Assembly (NCBI RefSeq): GCF_008041935.1
Contig: NZ_VKAC01000012.1
Location: 1 to 64,000 of the forward strand
Origin: Quadrisphaera setariae
Lineage (GTDB): Bacteria > Actinomycetota > Actinomycetes > Actinomycetales > Quadrisphaeraceae
Direction: 5' to 3'
DNA length: 64,000 nt
The notes beneath the pieces were generated by a model. The model was not told where the DNA came from and ran no database searches. It saw only the letters and a list, made by a program, of their open reading frames with translations. The position numbers and the translations under genes were made by a program. Shown here one piece after another: positions 33,794 to 41,907 of this stretch (position 1 is its first letter; each line of letters begins with the position of its first letter).

Positions 33794-34825
33794 CTAGGCG
33801 GAGGCGGTGACAGCGCGGTCGCGGCCAGCGCGCTTGGCGGCGTACAGGGCCCCGTCGGCGCGGGCGTACAGGTCCTCGCTGGTGCGGCTGAGCACGTGGA
33901 CGGGCGCCACCCCCACGCTGACGGACAGCGGGACGCGGGTCCCGTCCGACAGCACGAGGGGGGTGGTGCGGACGAGGTCGACCACGTCGTGCGCGCGACG
34001 GGTCGCGTCCTCGGGGGTGCAGCCGACCAGCAGCACCGCCAGCTCGTCGCCGCCCATGCGGGCGGCGAGGTCGTCACCGCGGCAGGCAGAGCGCAGGAGC
34101 GCGGCCACGTGCGTCAGCGCGGCGTCACCGCCGAGGTGGCCGTGGGTGTCGTTGACCGCCTTGAACCTGTCGAGGTCCACCAGGAGCAGGGCCCCGCGAC
34201 CGGTCCCACCGCTGCCGCGCTGCGCTCGGGCGAGGCCCGCGGTGGCGGTGTCGAGGACGCGGCGGGTGGCCAGGCCCGTGAGGGGGTCGAGGTCCGCGAG
34301 CAGCCGCAGCCTGTGCAGGGCGCGCTCGTTCTGGGCGGCCGAGCGCCCGAGCACCGCGGAGACCAGCAGCAGCACCACGGTGACGTAGGTCGCGTCGACG
34401 GTGGCGAGACCTCTCGGCAGCAGGGTGAAGACCACCACGGCGACGCCCGCGGACGTCGCCGCGCACACCACTACCACCCCCACCGCGCGCAGGTGGGCTG
34501 CGGCGAAGACCACCGGCAGGATGAAGAAGACGATGCCCGTGATGCCGGCGTCGCCACTGCCCAGGTCGAGCGTGACGATCGCCGCCACCCCCAGCAGCGG
34601 CGCGAGCACCACCCACGGCGCGACCCGTTCCGCGGGCAGCCTCACCAGCACCGCCGCCGCCAGGACGACGACGACGAACGTGCCCATGGCACCCGCGCTG
34701 GTGCCGTCCGGGGAGGCGAGGGCCTGCACCACGAGGCTCGTGAGGCCGGCTGCGAGCAGCGCGGTGGCGGCCCACAGCTGCGCGGCGCGCGGGTTGCGCG
34801 CGCTCAGCGAGCGGAGGGGGGTCAC
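33794..34825 (-). CDS. Membrane-anchored diguanylate cyclase (GGDEF)
   Basis: About 343 residues with five or six membrane segments in the first 170 residues and a C-terminal GGDEF domain. The active-site loop reads RMGGDEL, with Leu instead of Phe at the last, non-catalytic position. The upstream RGDD plus five residues matches the RxxD inhibitory site. DLDRFKAVNDTHGH and SVSVGVA are intact, so it should make cyclic di-GMP. The start is uncertain; a GTG at 34870 would add 15 residues. It is divergent from uppP. Confidence 0.88.
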   Translation of the reverse strand: MTPLRSLSARNPRAAQLWAATALLAAGLTSLVVQALASPDGTSAGAMGTFVVVVLAAAVLVRLPAERVAPWVVLAPLLGVAAIVTLDLGSGDAGITGIVFFILPVVFAAAHLRAVGVVVVCAATSAGVAVVVFTLLPRGLATVDATYVTVVLLLVSAVLGRSAAQNERALHRLRLLADLDPLTGLATRRVLDTATAGLARAQRGSGGTGRGALLLVDLDRFKAVNDTHGHLGGDAALTHVAALLRSACRGDDLAARMGGDELAVLLVGCTPEDATRRAHDVVDLVRTTPLVLSDGTRVPLSVSVGVAPVHVLSRTSEDLYARADGALYAAKRAGRDRAVTASA

Positions 34826-34991
34826 ACCCGGTGATCGGCACGGAGCCTGCCGTTCCTGAGCCTGTAGCACCGGTCCGGCCGGTCGTCAGGTCCGCGTCAG
34901 GTCCTCTCCCCTACCGTGGGTCACCGTGCCGGCAGGCGTCGACGGAGTCGCCGGGCCGCCGGCGGAGCCGTGGTGAGAGGGATCGTCTGAC

Positions 34992-35828
34992 GTGGAGTGG
35001 TGGCACGCCGTCCTGCTGGGTGCTGTGGAGGGGGTCACGGAGTTCCTGCCGGTCTCCTCGACCGGGCACCTGACGATCATCGAGAAGCTGCTCGGGTACC
35101 AGATCGACAGCCCCGACATCACGGCCTTCACGGTGATCATCCAGTTCGGCGCGGTGTTCGCCACGATCCTCTACCTGCGCCGCGACATCTTCCGCCTCGT
35201 CGCGGCGTTCCTCGACGGGCTGCGCTACCCCCAGGCGCGGCACAACGCCGACTGGCGCCTGGCGATCGGCGTCATCGTGGGGTCCATCCCGATCGGCGTG
35301 GTCGGCCTGCTGTTCTCCGACGTCATCGAGACCACGCTGCGCAGCCTGTGGGTGGTGGGCATCGCCCTCATCGGGTGGAGCTTCATCATGCTCCTCGCGG
35401 ACCGCACCGCCAAGCAGGACCGCCCCGAGTCGAGCGTGACCTGGAAGGACACGCTGCTCATCGGCACCGTGCAGTGCCTCGCGCTGATCCCCGGCATCTC
35501 GCGCTCGGGCGCCACCATGTCCATCGGCCTGGCGCTGCGCCTCGACCGCGTCACGGTGACGCGGCTGTCGTTCATGCTGTCGATCCCCGCGCTGACCGCG
35601 GCGAGCTTCTACCAGGGGTACAGCGCCTTCCCGCAGATCTCCGCCGGCGTCGGCTGGGGCCCCACGCTGCTGGCCACCGCGGTGAGCTTCGTGGTGGCCT
35701 ACCTCACCGTCGACTGGCTGCTGAAGTTCATCGCGCGCCACAGCTACTCGGTGTTCATCGCCTACCGCATCGTGGCCGGGGCGGTGGTGCTGGCGCTGGT
35801 GGGCACCGGGGTCGTCGCCGCCACCTGA
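34992..35828 (+). CDS. uppP: Undecaprenyl-diphosphatase UppP (BacA)
   Basis: 278 residues with about eight membrane segments. The catalytic motifs EGVTEFLPVSSTGHL near residue 14 and PGISRSGATM near 168 are intact. It recycles undecaprenyl pyrophosphate for peptidoglycan and other envelope polymers, and overproduction gives bacitracin resistance. GTG start. It is followed 10 nt later by the amidohydrolase gene, possibly cotranscribed. Confidence 0.96.
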   Translation: MEWWHAVLLGAVEGVTEFLPVSSTGHLTIIEKLLGYQIDSPDITAFTVIIQFGAVFATILYLRRDIFRLVAAFLDGLRYPQARHNADWRLAIGVIVGSIPIGVVGLLFSDVIETTLRSLWVVGIALIGWSFIMLLADRTAKQDRPESSVTWKDTLLIGTVQCLALIPGISRSGATMSIGLALRLDRVTVTRLSFMLSIPALTAASFYQGYSAFPQISAGVGWGPTLLATAVSFVVAYLTVDWLLKFIARHSYSVFIAYRIVAGAVVLALVGTGVVAAT

Positions 35829-35838
35829 GGGTGGCACC

Positions 35839-37077
35839 GTGGGGCGGGTGAGCAGCCCGAAGGACCTCCTGGCCGACGCCGCCCGGCTCCTGCCCGACCT
35901 CGTCTCCCTGCGGCGCACCCTGCACGCCGCCCCCGAGGTGGGCCTGCAGCTGCCGCGCACCCAGGCGACCGTGCTCGAGGCGCTGGCAGGCCTGGGGCTC
36001 GAGGTGAGCACCGGACCGGTCGGCAGCGCGACCACCGGCGTGGTGGCGGTCCTGCGGGGCGGTGCCGCGCCGTCCGGCGGCAGCGCGACGGGCCGCCCGA
36101 CGGTGCTGCTGCGGGGCGACATGGACGCCCTCCCCGTCGTCGAGACCAACGACCTCCCGTACGCCTCCACCAACGGCGCCATGCACGCCTGCGGCCACGA
36201 CCTGCACGTGGCGGGCCTCGTGGGCGCCGCGCGGCTGCTGGCCGCCCGCCGGGACGAGATCGCCGGTGACGTCGTGCTCATGTTCCAGCCGGGCGAGGAG
36301 GGCTTCGGCGGTGCGAAGATCATGATCGACGAGGGAGTGCTCGCCGCGTCCGGCGCGCTCCCGGTCGCCGCGTACGGCGTGCACGTGGCACCCGGTCCGC
36401 GCGGCGTGTTCAGCACGCGCCCGGGGCCGCTCATGGCCGGCTCCAACCAGCTGCACATCACCGTGAACGGCGCCGGCGGCCACGGCTCGCGGCCCTACGT
36501 GGCGCTCGACCCGGTGCCGGCGCTGGCCGAGGTCGTCACCGCGCTGCACACGATGGTCACCCGCCGCTTCGACGTCCACGACCCCGTGGTGCTCTCGGTG
36601 ACGCAGCTGTCCGCGGGCGAGGCGCTCAACGTCATCCCGCCGTCTGCGACCCTCGGCGCCACGGTCCGGACCCTGTCAGCGGCCTCGGTGGAGAAGCTGC
36701 GCGTGGAGACCGTGCGGGTGGCCCAGGGGATCGCCGCAGCGCACGGGTGCACCGCTGAGGTGTCCTTCGAGGTGCAGTACCCGGTCACCGTCAACGACGC
36801 GGGCGCCGCGGCCACCGCCCTCGAGGTCGTCGACGGGCTGCTGGGTGAAGGCCGCGGCACCGAGATGCCCGTGCCGCTCATGGGCTCGGAGGACTTCAGC
36901 TTCGTGCTGGAGCGGGTCCCGGGCGCGTTCCTCTTCCTCGGCGCGAGCCCTGACGGCGTCGACCCGGCGACGGCGGCGTGGAACCACTCCCCGCTGGTGC
37001 TCTTCGACGACGCGGTGCTGGGCGACCAGGCCGCCGCGCTGGCGGCGATGGCCCTGCACCACCTCGCAGCGAGCTGA
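35839..37077 (+). CDS. M20D-family amidohydrolase/peptidase
   Basis: 412 residues. Typical of IAA-amino-acid hydrolase/hippurate hydrolase enzymes: RRTLHAAPEVG, LRGDMDALPVVE, MHACGHDLHVA with the metal-binding Cys and His near 115-118, FQPGEEGFGGA, and the late MGSEDFSFVL. It removes acyl groups from N-acyl amino acids or similar amides in the cytoplasm. The GTG start follows a GAGGG site by 7 nt; a GTG three codons later is an alternative. The substrate cannot be assigned. Confidence 0.9.
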   Translation: MGRVSSPKDLLADAARLLPDLVSLRRTLHAAPEVGLQLPRTQATVLEALAGLGLEVSTGPVGSATTGVVAVLRGGAAPSGGSATGRPTVLLRGDMDALPVVETNDLPYASTNGAMHACGHDLHVAGLVGAARLLAARRDEIAGDVVLMFQPGEEGFGGAKIMIDEGVLAASGALPVAAYGVHVAPGPRGVFSTRPGPLMAGSNQLHITVNGAGGHGSRPYVALDPVPALAEVVTALHTMVTRRFDVHDPVVLSVTQLSAGEALNVIPPSATLGATVRTLSAASVEKLRVETVRVAQGIAAAHGCTAEVSFEVQYPVTVNDAGAAATALEVVDGLLGEGRGTEMPVPLMGSEDFSFVLERVPGAFLFLGASPDGVDPATAAWNHSPLVLFDDAVLGDQAAALAAMALHHLAAS

Positions 37078-37320
37078 TCAGCCGGCCGGTCGACGAGCGG
37101 AGCGGAACCCCTCGACGGCGCCGTTCCAGGCGCCGCTGAGGGTGCTGCCCACCACGGACACGACCTGGTCGACCAGCTCCAGCGAGCGTGCCTCGACGCC
37201 CGAGGTGTCGAGGCCGGGCACCTGCACCTGGGGCAGGGCGTAGGCGAGGAGGACGACGACGACGGCCGCGAGCACGAGCAGCGTGAACGCGGTGTGCGTG
37301 AGGGATCGGACGGCGCGCAC
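37078..37320 (-). CDS. Small single-pass membrane protein
   Basis: 80 residues. One hydrophobic segment (TLLVLAAVVVVLLAYALP, about residues 13-30) is followed by an amphipathic tail with VDQVVSVVGSTLSGAWNGAVEGF. A strong AGGAGG lies 5 nt before the GTG, which supports a real gene. It is convergent and abutting with the amidohydrolase gene and divergent from the 2-hydroxyacid dehydrogenase. No known family recognised. Confidence 0.65.
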   Translation of the reverse strand: MRAVRSLTHTAFTLLVLAAVVVVLLAYALPQVQVPGLDTSGVEARSLELVDQVVSVVGSTLSGAWNGAVEGFRSARRPAG

Positions 37321-37419
37321 GGGGACCTCCTGCAGACGGGACCGGTGGGACGAAAGGGGCGTTCCCGCCCATTCCACACCCCCCACCTGAAGATCGCCTG
37401 GAGCGGACAGGATGGCCTC

Positions 37420-38463
37420 GTGCACGTCGTCGTCATCGACCCGAACCTGCCCGCCGTCGCCGCCGAGCTCGAGGCCGCCCTCGACGCAGCCGCGCCCGGA
37501 GCCCGGGTCTCCTGGCACCCCCGGTTCGACAAGCAGGCGGTCGCCCGGGACCTCCCCGGCGCCGAGGTGCTCGTGGCCAGCCGCTACACCGCGTCGCTGG
37601 TGCCGCTGAGCTCGTCCCTGCGGCTGCTGCAGTGCCCAGCCGCCGGCCTGGACGCCATCGACACCGGCGCGCTGCCCGCCGGGGTGCTGCTGGCCAACAC
37701 CGGCCACCACGAGCGCAGCATCGCCGAGCACGTGCTGGCCGGCGTCGTCGTCCTGAGGCGGCGGGTGAGGGAGCAGGACGTCGCGCTGCGCGAGCGCGGC
37801 GAGTGGGCGTCCTCCACGTTCGACGCCTCGCTCCCCCTGGCGCGCGGGCTGGACGGCGCCCGGGTGGGCTTCGTGGGGTTCGGGGCCATCGGGCGCGCCT
37901 GCTGGGCGCCGTTCGCGGCGCTCGGCGCGGTGGGCGCGGCGGTCACGGGCAGCGGCCGGCTCGACGCCGGAGCGCACGGGCTGGCGTGGGCCGGCGGGGT
38001 GGACGAGCCGGGGCACCTGGACCGGCTCGTCGGCGAGTCCGACGTCGTCGTCCTCTCAGCGCCGCTGACGCCGGCGACGACGGGGCTCGTCGACGACCGG
38101 CTGCTGTCGCTCGCGCCGCCCGGGGCGGTGCTGGTCAACGTGGGGCGCGGGCCGCTGGTCGACGAGGACGCCCTCTTCGAGGCTCTGGCCTCCGGGCGCC
38201 TGGGTGGTGCGGTGCTGGACGTGTGGTGGCGCTACCCCGGTGGTGGCGCGGCGGGCGGCTCGGCCGGTTCCGCGAGCGGGTCGGCGGGGCCGGTGGTGGG
38301 TGCTCCGGGGACGCGGGAGTGGGGGGCGCTGGCGAACGTGGTGGCCTCGCCGCACTCCTCGAGCATCACCCGGCAGACGCTGCTGGCGCGCGTGGCGGAC
38401 GTCGTGGAGAACGTCCGCCGGCTGACCACGGGTGAGCCGCTGGTCAACACCATCCCTCGCTGA
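37420..38463 (+). CDS. D-isomer-specific 2-hydroxyacid dehydrogenase family protein
   Basis: About 347 residues. The NAD-binding motif GFGAIG is near residue 150, the substrate-binding Arg is in VLVNVGRGPLVDEDAL, and the catalytic His is in SPHSSS. The acidic partner usually found in the LDVxxxEP motif is missing: the segment reads LDVWWRYPGGG and is followed by a Gly/Ser-rich insertion of about 20 residues. It would reduce 2-oxoacids or oxidise D-2-hydroxyacids. The changed catalytic set leaves activity uncertain. The GTG at 37420 was chosen because it opens the first beta strand HVVVIDPN. Confidence 0.82.
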   Translation: MHVVVIDPNLPAVAAELEAALDAAAPGARVSWHPRFDKQAVARDLPGAEVLVASRYTASLVPLSSSLRLLQCPAAGLDAIDTGALPAGVLLANTGHHERSIAEHVLAGVVVLRRRVREQDVALRERGEWASSTFDASLPLARGLDGARVGFVGFGAIGRACWAPFAALGAVGAAVTGSGRLDAGAHGLAWAGGVDEPGHLDRLVGESDVVVLSAPLTPATTGLVDDRLLSLAPPGAVLVNVGRGPLVDEDALFEALASGRLGGAVLDVWWRYPGGGAAGGSAGSASGSAGPVVGAPGTREWGALANVVASPHSSSITRQTLLARVADVVENVRRLTTGEPLVNTIPR

Positions 38464-38480
38464 GGAGCCGCCCTCGCCGC

Positions 38481-38535
38481 GATCATGCAGAAGACCCGCA
38501 CCCTGGAGCTCGGGGTGCGGGCCTCCTGCATGATC
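38481..38535. terminator. Strong hairpin between convergent genes, probable bidirectional terminator
   Basis: Outer arms GATCATGCAG (38481-38490) and CTGCATGATC (38526-38535) and inner arms CCCGCACCC (38495-38503) and GGGTGCGGG (38513-38521) pair perfectly, with small internal bulges and a 9-base loop. It lies between the ends of the dehydrogenase gene and the ABC permease gene. Confidence 0.75.
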
Positions 38536-38555
38536 AGTTCACCAGTGGCTGGCGG

Positions 38556-39458
38556 TCAGCCCTTGAGGCCGGTGCCGGCGACGCCCTCGATGATGCGGCG
38601 CTGGAAGATGAGGAACAGCACCACCAGCGGCAGCGCACCGAGGATGGCGCTGGCCTGGATGTCGGCGTAGCGCTGCCCGAAGGAGCCCTGCACCGTGGCC
38701 AGACCGACGGGGATGGTCATGAGCTCGGGGTTGGAGACCACGAACAGCGGCAGGATGAGGTTGTTCCAGACCCCGACGAAGGTCACGATCGCCATGGCGG
38801 CGATGACCGGCTTGCTCAGCGGCATCACCACCTGCCGGTAGATGCGCCAGTACCCGGCGCCGTCGATGCGGGCGGCCTCCTCCAGCTCCTTGGGCAGCCC
38901 GTCGAAGAACTGCTTGAAGACGAAGACGGCGATGACGGCGGGCACCTGCGGGAAGATCACGGCCCAGTAGGTGTTGAGCAGGCTCGCGGCGTCGAGCATC
39001 TGGAAGATCGGCACCACGAGCACCTGCGGCGGGACCATGATGCCCAGCAGCATCAGCAGGAAGACGAGGTTGCGGCCCCTGAAGCGCAGCCGGGACAGCG
39101 CGTAGCCCGCCATCGACGCGAACAGCACCGTCAGCACCGTGGTGACGGCCGAGGTGAGGAAGCTGGACAGGTACCAGTTCCAGATGTCACCGCTGGCCAG
39201 GAGCGTGGTGTAGCTGGCCAGGGTGGGGCTGGTGCTGGCGATGACCTCGCCGGCGCCGAGCGCCGCGGTGGCGTTGCTCGACAGCGACGCCTTCAGGGCG
39301 TACAGGCTCGGGATGAGCCAGATGACGGCGAACACCACGAGCACCACCGTGGTGACGATGGTGAACGTGCGGGTGGAGTCCTTGCCCGGCGCGGGCGGCC
39401 GGACGGCGGCGGGAGCGGCGGCGGAGACGCCGTTGCGGGCGGTGGTGGGGGTGGCCAT
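38556..39458 (-). CDS. CUT1 sugar ABC transporter permease (MalG type)
   Basis: 300 residues with six membrane segments and the EAA loop (ELEEAARIDGAGYWRIYRQVVMPLSKP) that contacts the ATPase. N-terminal tail of about 25 residues. It forms the channel with the MalF-type partner just upstream, whose stop lies 1 nt before its ATG. No ATPase gene is in the operon, so a shared MsiK-type ATPase encoded elsewhere is likely, as in Streptomyces. Confidence 0.93.
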   Translation of the reverse strand: MATPTTARNGVSAAAPAAVRPPAPGKDSTRTFTIVTTVVLVVFAVIWLIPSLYALKASLSSNATAALGAGEVIASTSPTLASYTTLLASGDIWNWYLSSFLTSAVTTVLTVLFASMAGYALSRLRFRGRNLVFLLMLLGIMVPPQVLVVPIFQMLDAASLLNTYWAVIFPQVPAVIAVFVFKQFFDGLPKELEEAARIDGAGYWRIYRQVVMPLSKPVIAAMAIVTFVGVWNNLILPLFVVSNPELMTIPVGLATVQGSFGQRYADIQASAILGALPLVVLFLIFQRRIIEGVAGTGLKG

Positions 39459-39459
39459 C

Positions 39460-40395
39460 TCAGGCGCTCCTCTCCGAGCGGCGCTCCATCAGCTGGCGGG
39501 CCACGGCGATGACGATGATGACGATGAAGAGCAGCACCGAGGCCGCGGAGGCCGCACCGATGCGGTTGTCGGTGAAGCCGACGTTGGCGATGAGGGTGAG
39601 CGCCACCTGCGTGGAGATGCCCGGGCCGCCCTGGGTCATGAGGTAGACCTGGTCGAAGATCTTCAGCGAGGCGATGATCTGCAGGAGCACCAAGAGGGTG
39701 GTGGTGCGGCCCAGCAGCGGGATGGTGATGAACCGGATCTGCTGCCAGGGGGTGGCGCCGTCGGTGGCGGCCGCCTCGTACAGCTCCCGCGGGATGTCCT
39801 GCAGACCGGCCAGGTACAGCACGAAGTTGAAGCCGATGGTCCACCAGATCGTCGCGATGGCGATGCCGACCATGGCCAGCGACGGGTCGGCCAGGACGGC
39901 CGTGGGCGACAGGCCCACCAGCTGCTCCAGCCACGGCCACAGGCCGGTGTCCGGGGTGAAGATGTAGACCCAGATCAGGGAGATCGTGGCCGACGGCAGC
40001 ACGTAGGGAAGGAAGAACGCCAGCCGGAAGAACCACTGGCCGCGCTGCACGCGGTTGGCGAGCACCGCGATGACGAAGCTCAGCACCACCAGCGGCGGGG
40101 TGGTGTAGATCGTGAACTGCAACGTGTGCCACATCGAGGACCAGAAGTCCTCGCGGCCGAACATCTCCGCGTAGTTGGCGAACCCGGCGAAGCTGCCCAG
40201 TCCGCCCTGCACGAGGGAGGTGTTGAAGAAGCTGGAGACGATCATGTAGATCGTCGGGGCGATGAGGAACAGCAGGTAGAAGAACGCGAACGGGGCGACG
40301 AACAGCCACCCCGCCTTCGCGTCGGTGCGGCGGGCGCGCGGGGCCTGCTGCGGCGTGGTCGCCGAGGGTGCCGGCGCGGCGGTGATCGAGGTCAT
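39460..40395 (-). CDS. CUT1 sugar ABC transporter permease (MalF type)
   Basis: 311 residues with six membrane segments and the EAA motif ELYEAAATDGATPWQQIRFITIPLL. The first 25 residues are a Pro/Ala-rich cytoplasmic tail. It sits 12 nt after the binding-protein gene and directly before the MalG-type gene. Opposite a GH2 glycosidase gene across a shared upstream region, it probably imports a beta-linked oligosaccharide. Confidence 0.93.
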   Translation of the reverse strand: MTSITAAPAPSATTPQQAPRARRTDAKAGWLFVAPFAFFYLLFLIAPTIYMIVSSFFNTSLVQGGLGSFAGFANYAEMFGREDFWSSMWHTLQFTIYTTPPLVVLSFVIAVLANRVQRGQWFFRLAFFLPYVLPSATISLIWVYIFTPDTGLWPWLEQLVGLSPTAVLADPSLAMVGIAIATIWWTIGFNFVLYLAGLQDIPRELYEAAATDGATPWQQIRFITIPLLGRTTTLLVLLQIIASLKIFDQVYLMTQGGPGISTQVALTLIANVGFTDNRIGAASAASVLLFIVIIVIAVARQLMERRSERSA

Positions 40396-40407
40396 CGTCG
40401 GCTCCTG

Positions 40408-41796
40408 TCAGGCGTTGGCGGTCGTGCCCGCGACGGGGCTGGGGGTCTCCAGGTAGGTGCGCAGCTGCACCTTGATCGCGTCGAGCGCCTGCTGCGGGGT
40501 GGCCAGCTGCTGCTGCACCAGGCCGATCTGCGACCCCACGGTGTTCTCGAACGTCGAGCCCGAGCCGGAGTACCAGCCCGGCGGGTCGTACTTGGCGATC
40601 TCGGCGGCGGCGGCGTAGTCCGCCTGCGGCTCCAGCGCCTTGTACTCGGCGGACTCCAGCGTGGCGGTGAGCGCCGGCACGTGGCCGCCCTGCGCCCAGG
40701 TCAGCGACTGGTCGAGCAGGGACTTCACGAAGCCCATCGCCAGCTCCTTCTGGGCGTCCGTGCGGTCCATCTTCGGGAGGATGAACGTGTGGGAGTCGCC
40801 CTGGGCGGCCGGCACGTCGAAGATCTGCGGGATCGGCACCATGCCGAACTCGAAGCCCTCCACGGACTGCGCGGTGGTGATCTCCCACTCGCCCTGGGTC
40901 TGGAAGCCGACCTTGCCGGTGTACAGCTGCGTGCCGGCGCCGGCGTAGTCGACGGTGGGGGTGAGCAGGCCGCGCTTGGCGAGGTCGCCGATGTAGGCCA
41001 TCGTCGCCAGCGCCAGCTCCTCGTTGACGGTGAGCTCCTGCCCGTCGTCGCCGAGGAAGTCGGTGGCGCCGTCCATCTGCCAGTACAGGGTCTGGAAGAG
41101 GCGCCAGGAGCCGGAGGTGTCGCCGACGTTGGAGGCCGACCACGCGGCGCCGCCGGTGACGCCGGCGATGGCGGTCAGCGCCGCCTCGAAGGCGTCCTTG
41201 CCCTGGATTGGCGCGAGCTTGCCGTTCCCGTCCAGCAGCCCGGCCTGCTGGCAGACCTGCTTGTTGAAGAACAGCACGTAGGGGTGGGTGTCGAGCGGGA
41301 TCGTGTAGTAGCTGCTCCCCACCTTGCCGGCCTCCCACACGGACTTCGTGAAGGAGGAGCTCGACAGCCCGGCGAGGCCGAGCAGGTCCTCGGTGATGGG
41401 CTCGAGCAGCCCGGCCTGGGCGAGGATCGTGGCACGGGTGGCGTGGGCCACGGCGACGTCCGGCGGCTTGTTGCCCAGCGTGGCCAGCACGACCTTGGTG
41501 TAGTACGGGTTGCCCCACGCGAAGGTGGCGGCGGTGAGGGAGTCCGGGGAGCCCTGCTGCTTGCGGTACTCCTCGAGCATCGTCTGCAGGCGGGCGCCGT
41601 CGCCGCCGCCGAACAGGTTCCAGAACGTGACCGAGTCGGGGTTGAGCGGGGTGCCCGCCACCCCCGCGGCCAGCGGTGAGCCGCAGCCGGACAGGCCACC
41701 GGCCAGCCCCATGGCTCCCAGCCCCGCGAGTCCCCCGGCCAGCACCTTCCGCCGGCTGGGGTGCTGCTCAGGCAGCCTCCGCGACATCGCAGACAT
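40408..41796 (-). CDS. CUT1 extracellular solute-binding lipoprotein, Tat-type signal
   Basis: About 462 residues. The signal combines a twin-arginine motif (SRRKVLAGG, Arg15-Arg16) with lipobox LSGC (Cys38), which points to Tat export of a folded lipoprotein. The mature region is a SBP_bac_1-type fold (TFWNLFGGGDGARLQTMLEEYRKQ, DVAVAHATRATILAQAGLLEPI). The second ATG was chosen as the start, 6 nt after AGGAGG; one ATG upstream leaves only 3 nt. It is the first gene of the importer and divergent from the GH2 gene. Confidence 0.92.
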   Translation of the reverse strand: MSAMSRRLPEQHPSRRKVLAGGLAGLGAMGLAGGLSGCGSPLAAGVAGTPLNPDSVTFWNLFGGGDGARLQTMLEEYRKQQGSPDSLTAATFAWGNPYYTKVVLATLGNKPPDVAVAHATRATILAQAGLLEPITEDLLGLAGLSSSSFTKSVWEAGKVGSSYYTIPLDTHPYVLFFNKQVCQQAGLLDGNGKLAPIQGKDAFEAALTAIAGVTGGAAWSASNVGDTSGSWRLFQTLYWQMDGATDFLGDDGQELTVNEELALATMAYIGDLAKRGLLTPTVDYAGAGTQLYTGKVGFQTQGEWEITTAQSVEGFEFGMVPIPQIFDVPAAQGDSHTFILPKMDRTDAQKELAMGFVKSLLDQSLTWAQGGHVPALTATLESAEYKALEPQADYAAAAEIAKYDPPGWYSGSGSTFENTVGSQIGLVQQQLATPQQALDAIKVQLRTYLETPSPVAGTTANA

Positions 41797-41848
41797 CATC
41801 GACCTCCTCGTCGTGCGCTGGCCCGGAGTCTGCAGGGTCCGCCCATGA

Positions 41849-41864
41849 TTTGCAACGATGGAAA
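41849..41864. promoter_or_regulatory. Imperfect LacI-type dyad between importer and GH2 glycosidase genes
   Basis: TTTGCAACGATGGAAA has a central CG and matches its own reverse complement at 12 of 16 positions, like many LacI-family operators of actinobacterial glycoside genes. It lies in the 111-bp divergent region and could control both directions. No LacI-family gene is in the window. Confidence 0.4.
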
Positions 41865-41907
41865 CGCAGGGGTGGCGCCGCCGCGGCGGCGTGGCACACT
41901 CCGGCCC

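Noticed and set aside
33783-34077. Longer N terminus for the SNF2 helicase
   Set aside because: The added residues lie entirely over the end of the GGDEF gene in another frame and look like shadow sequence.
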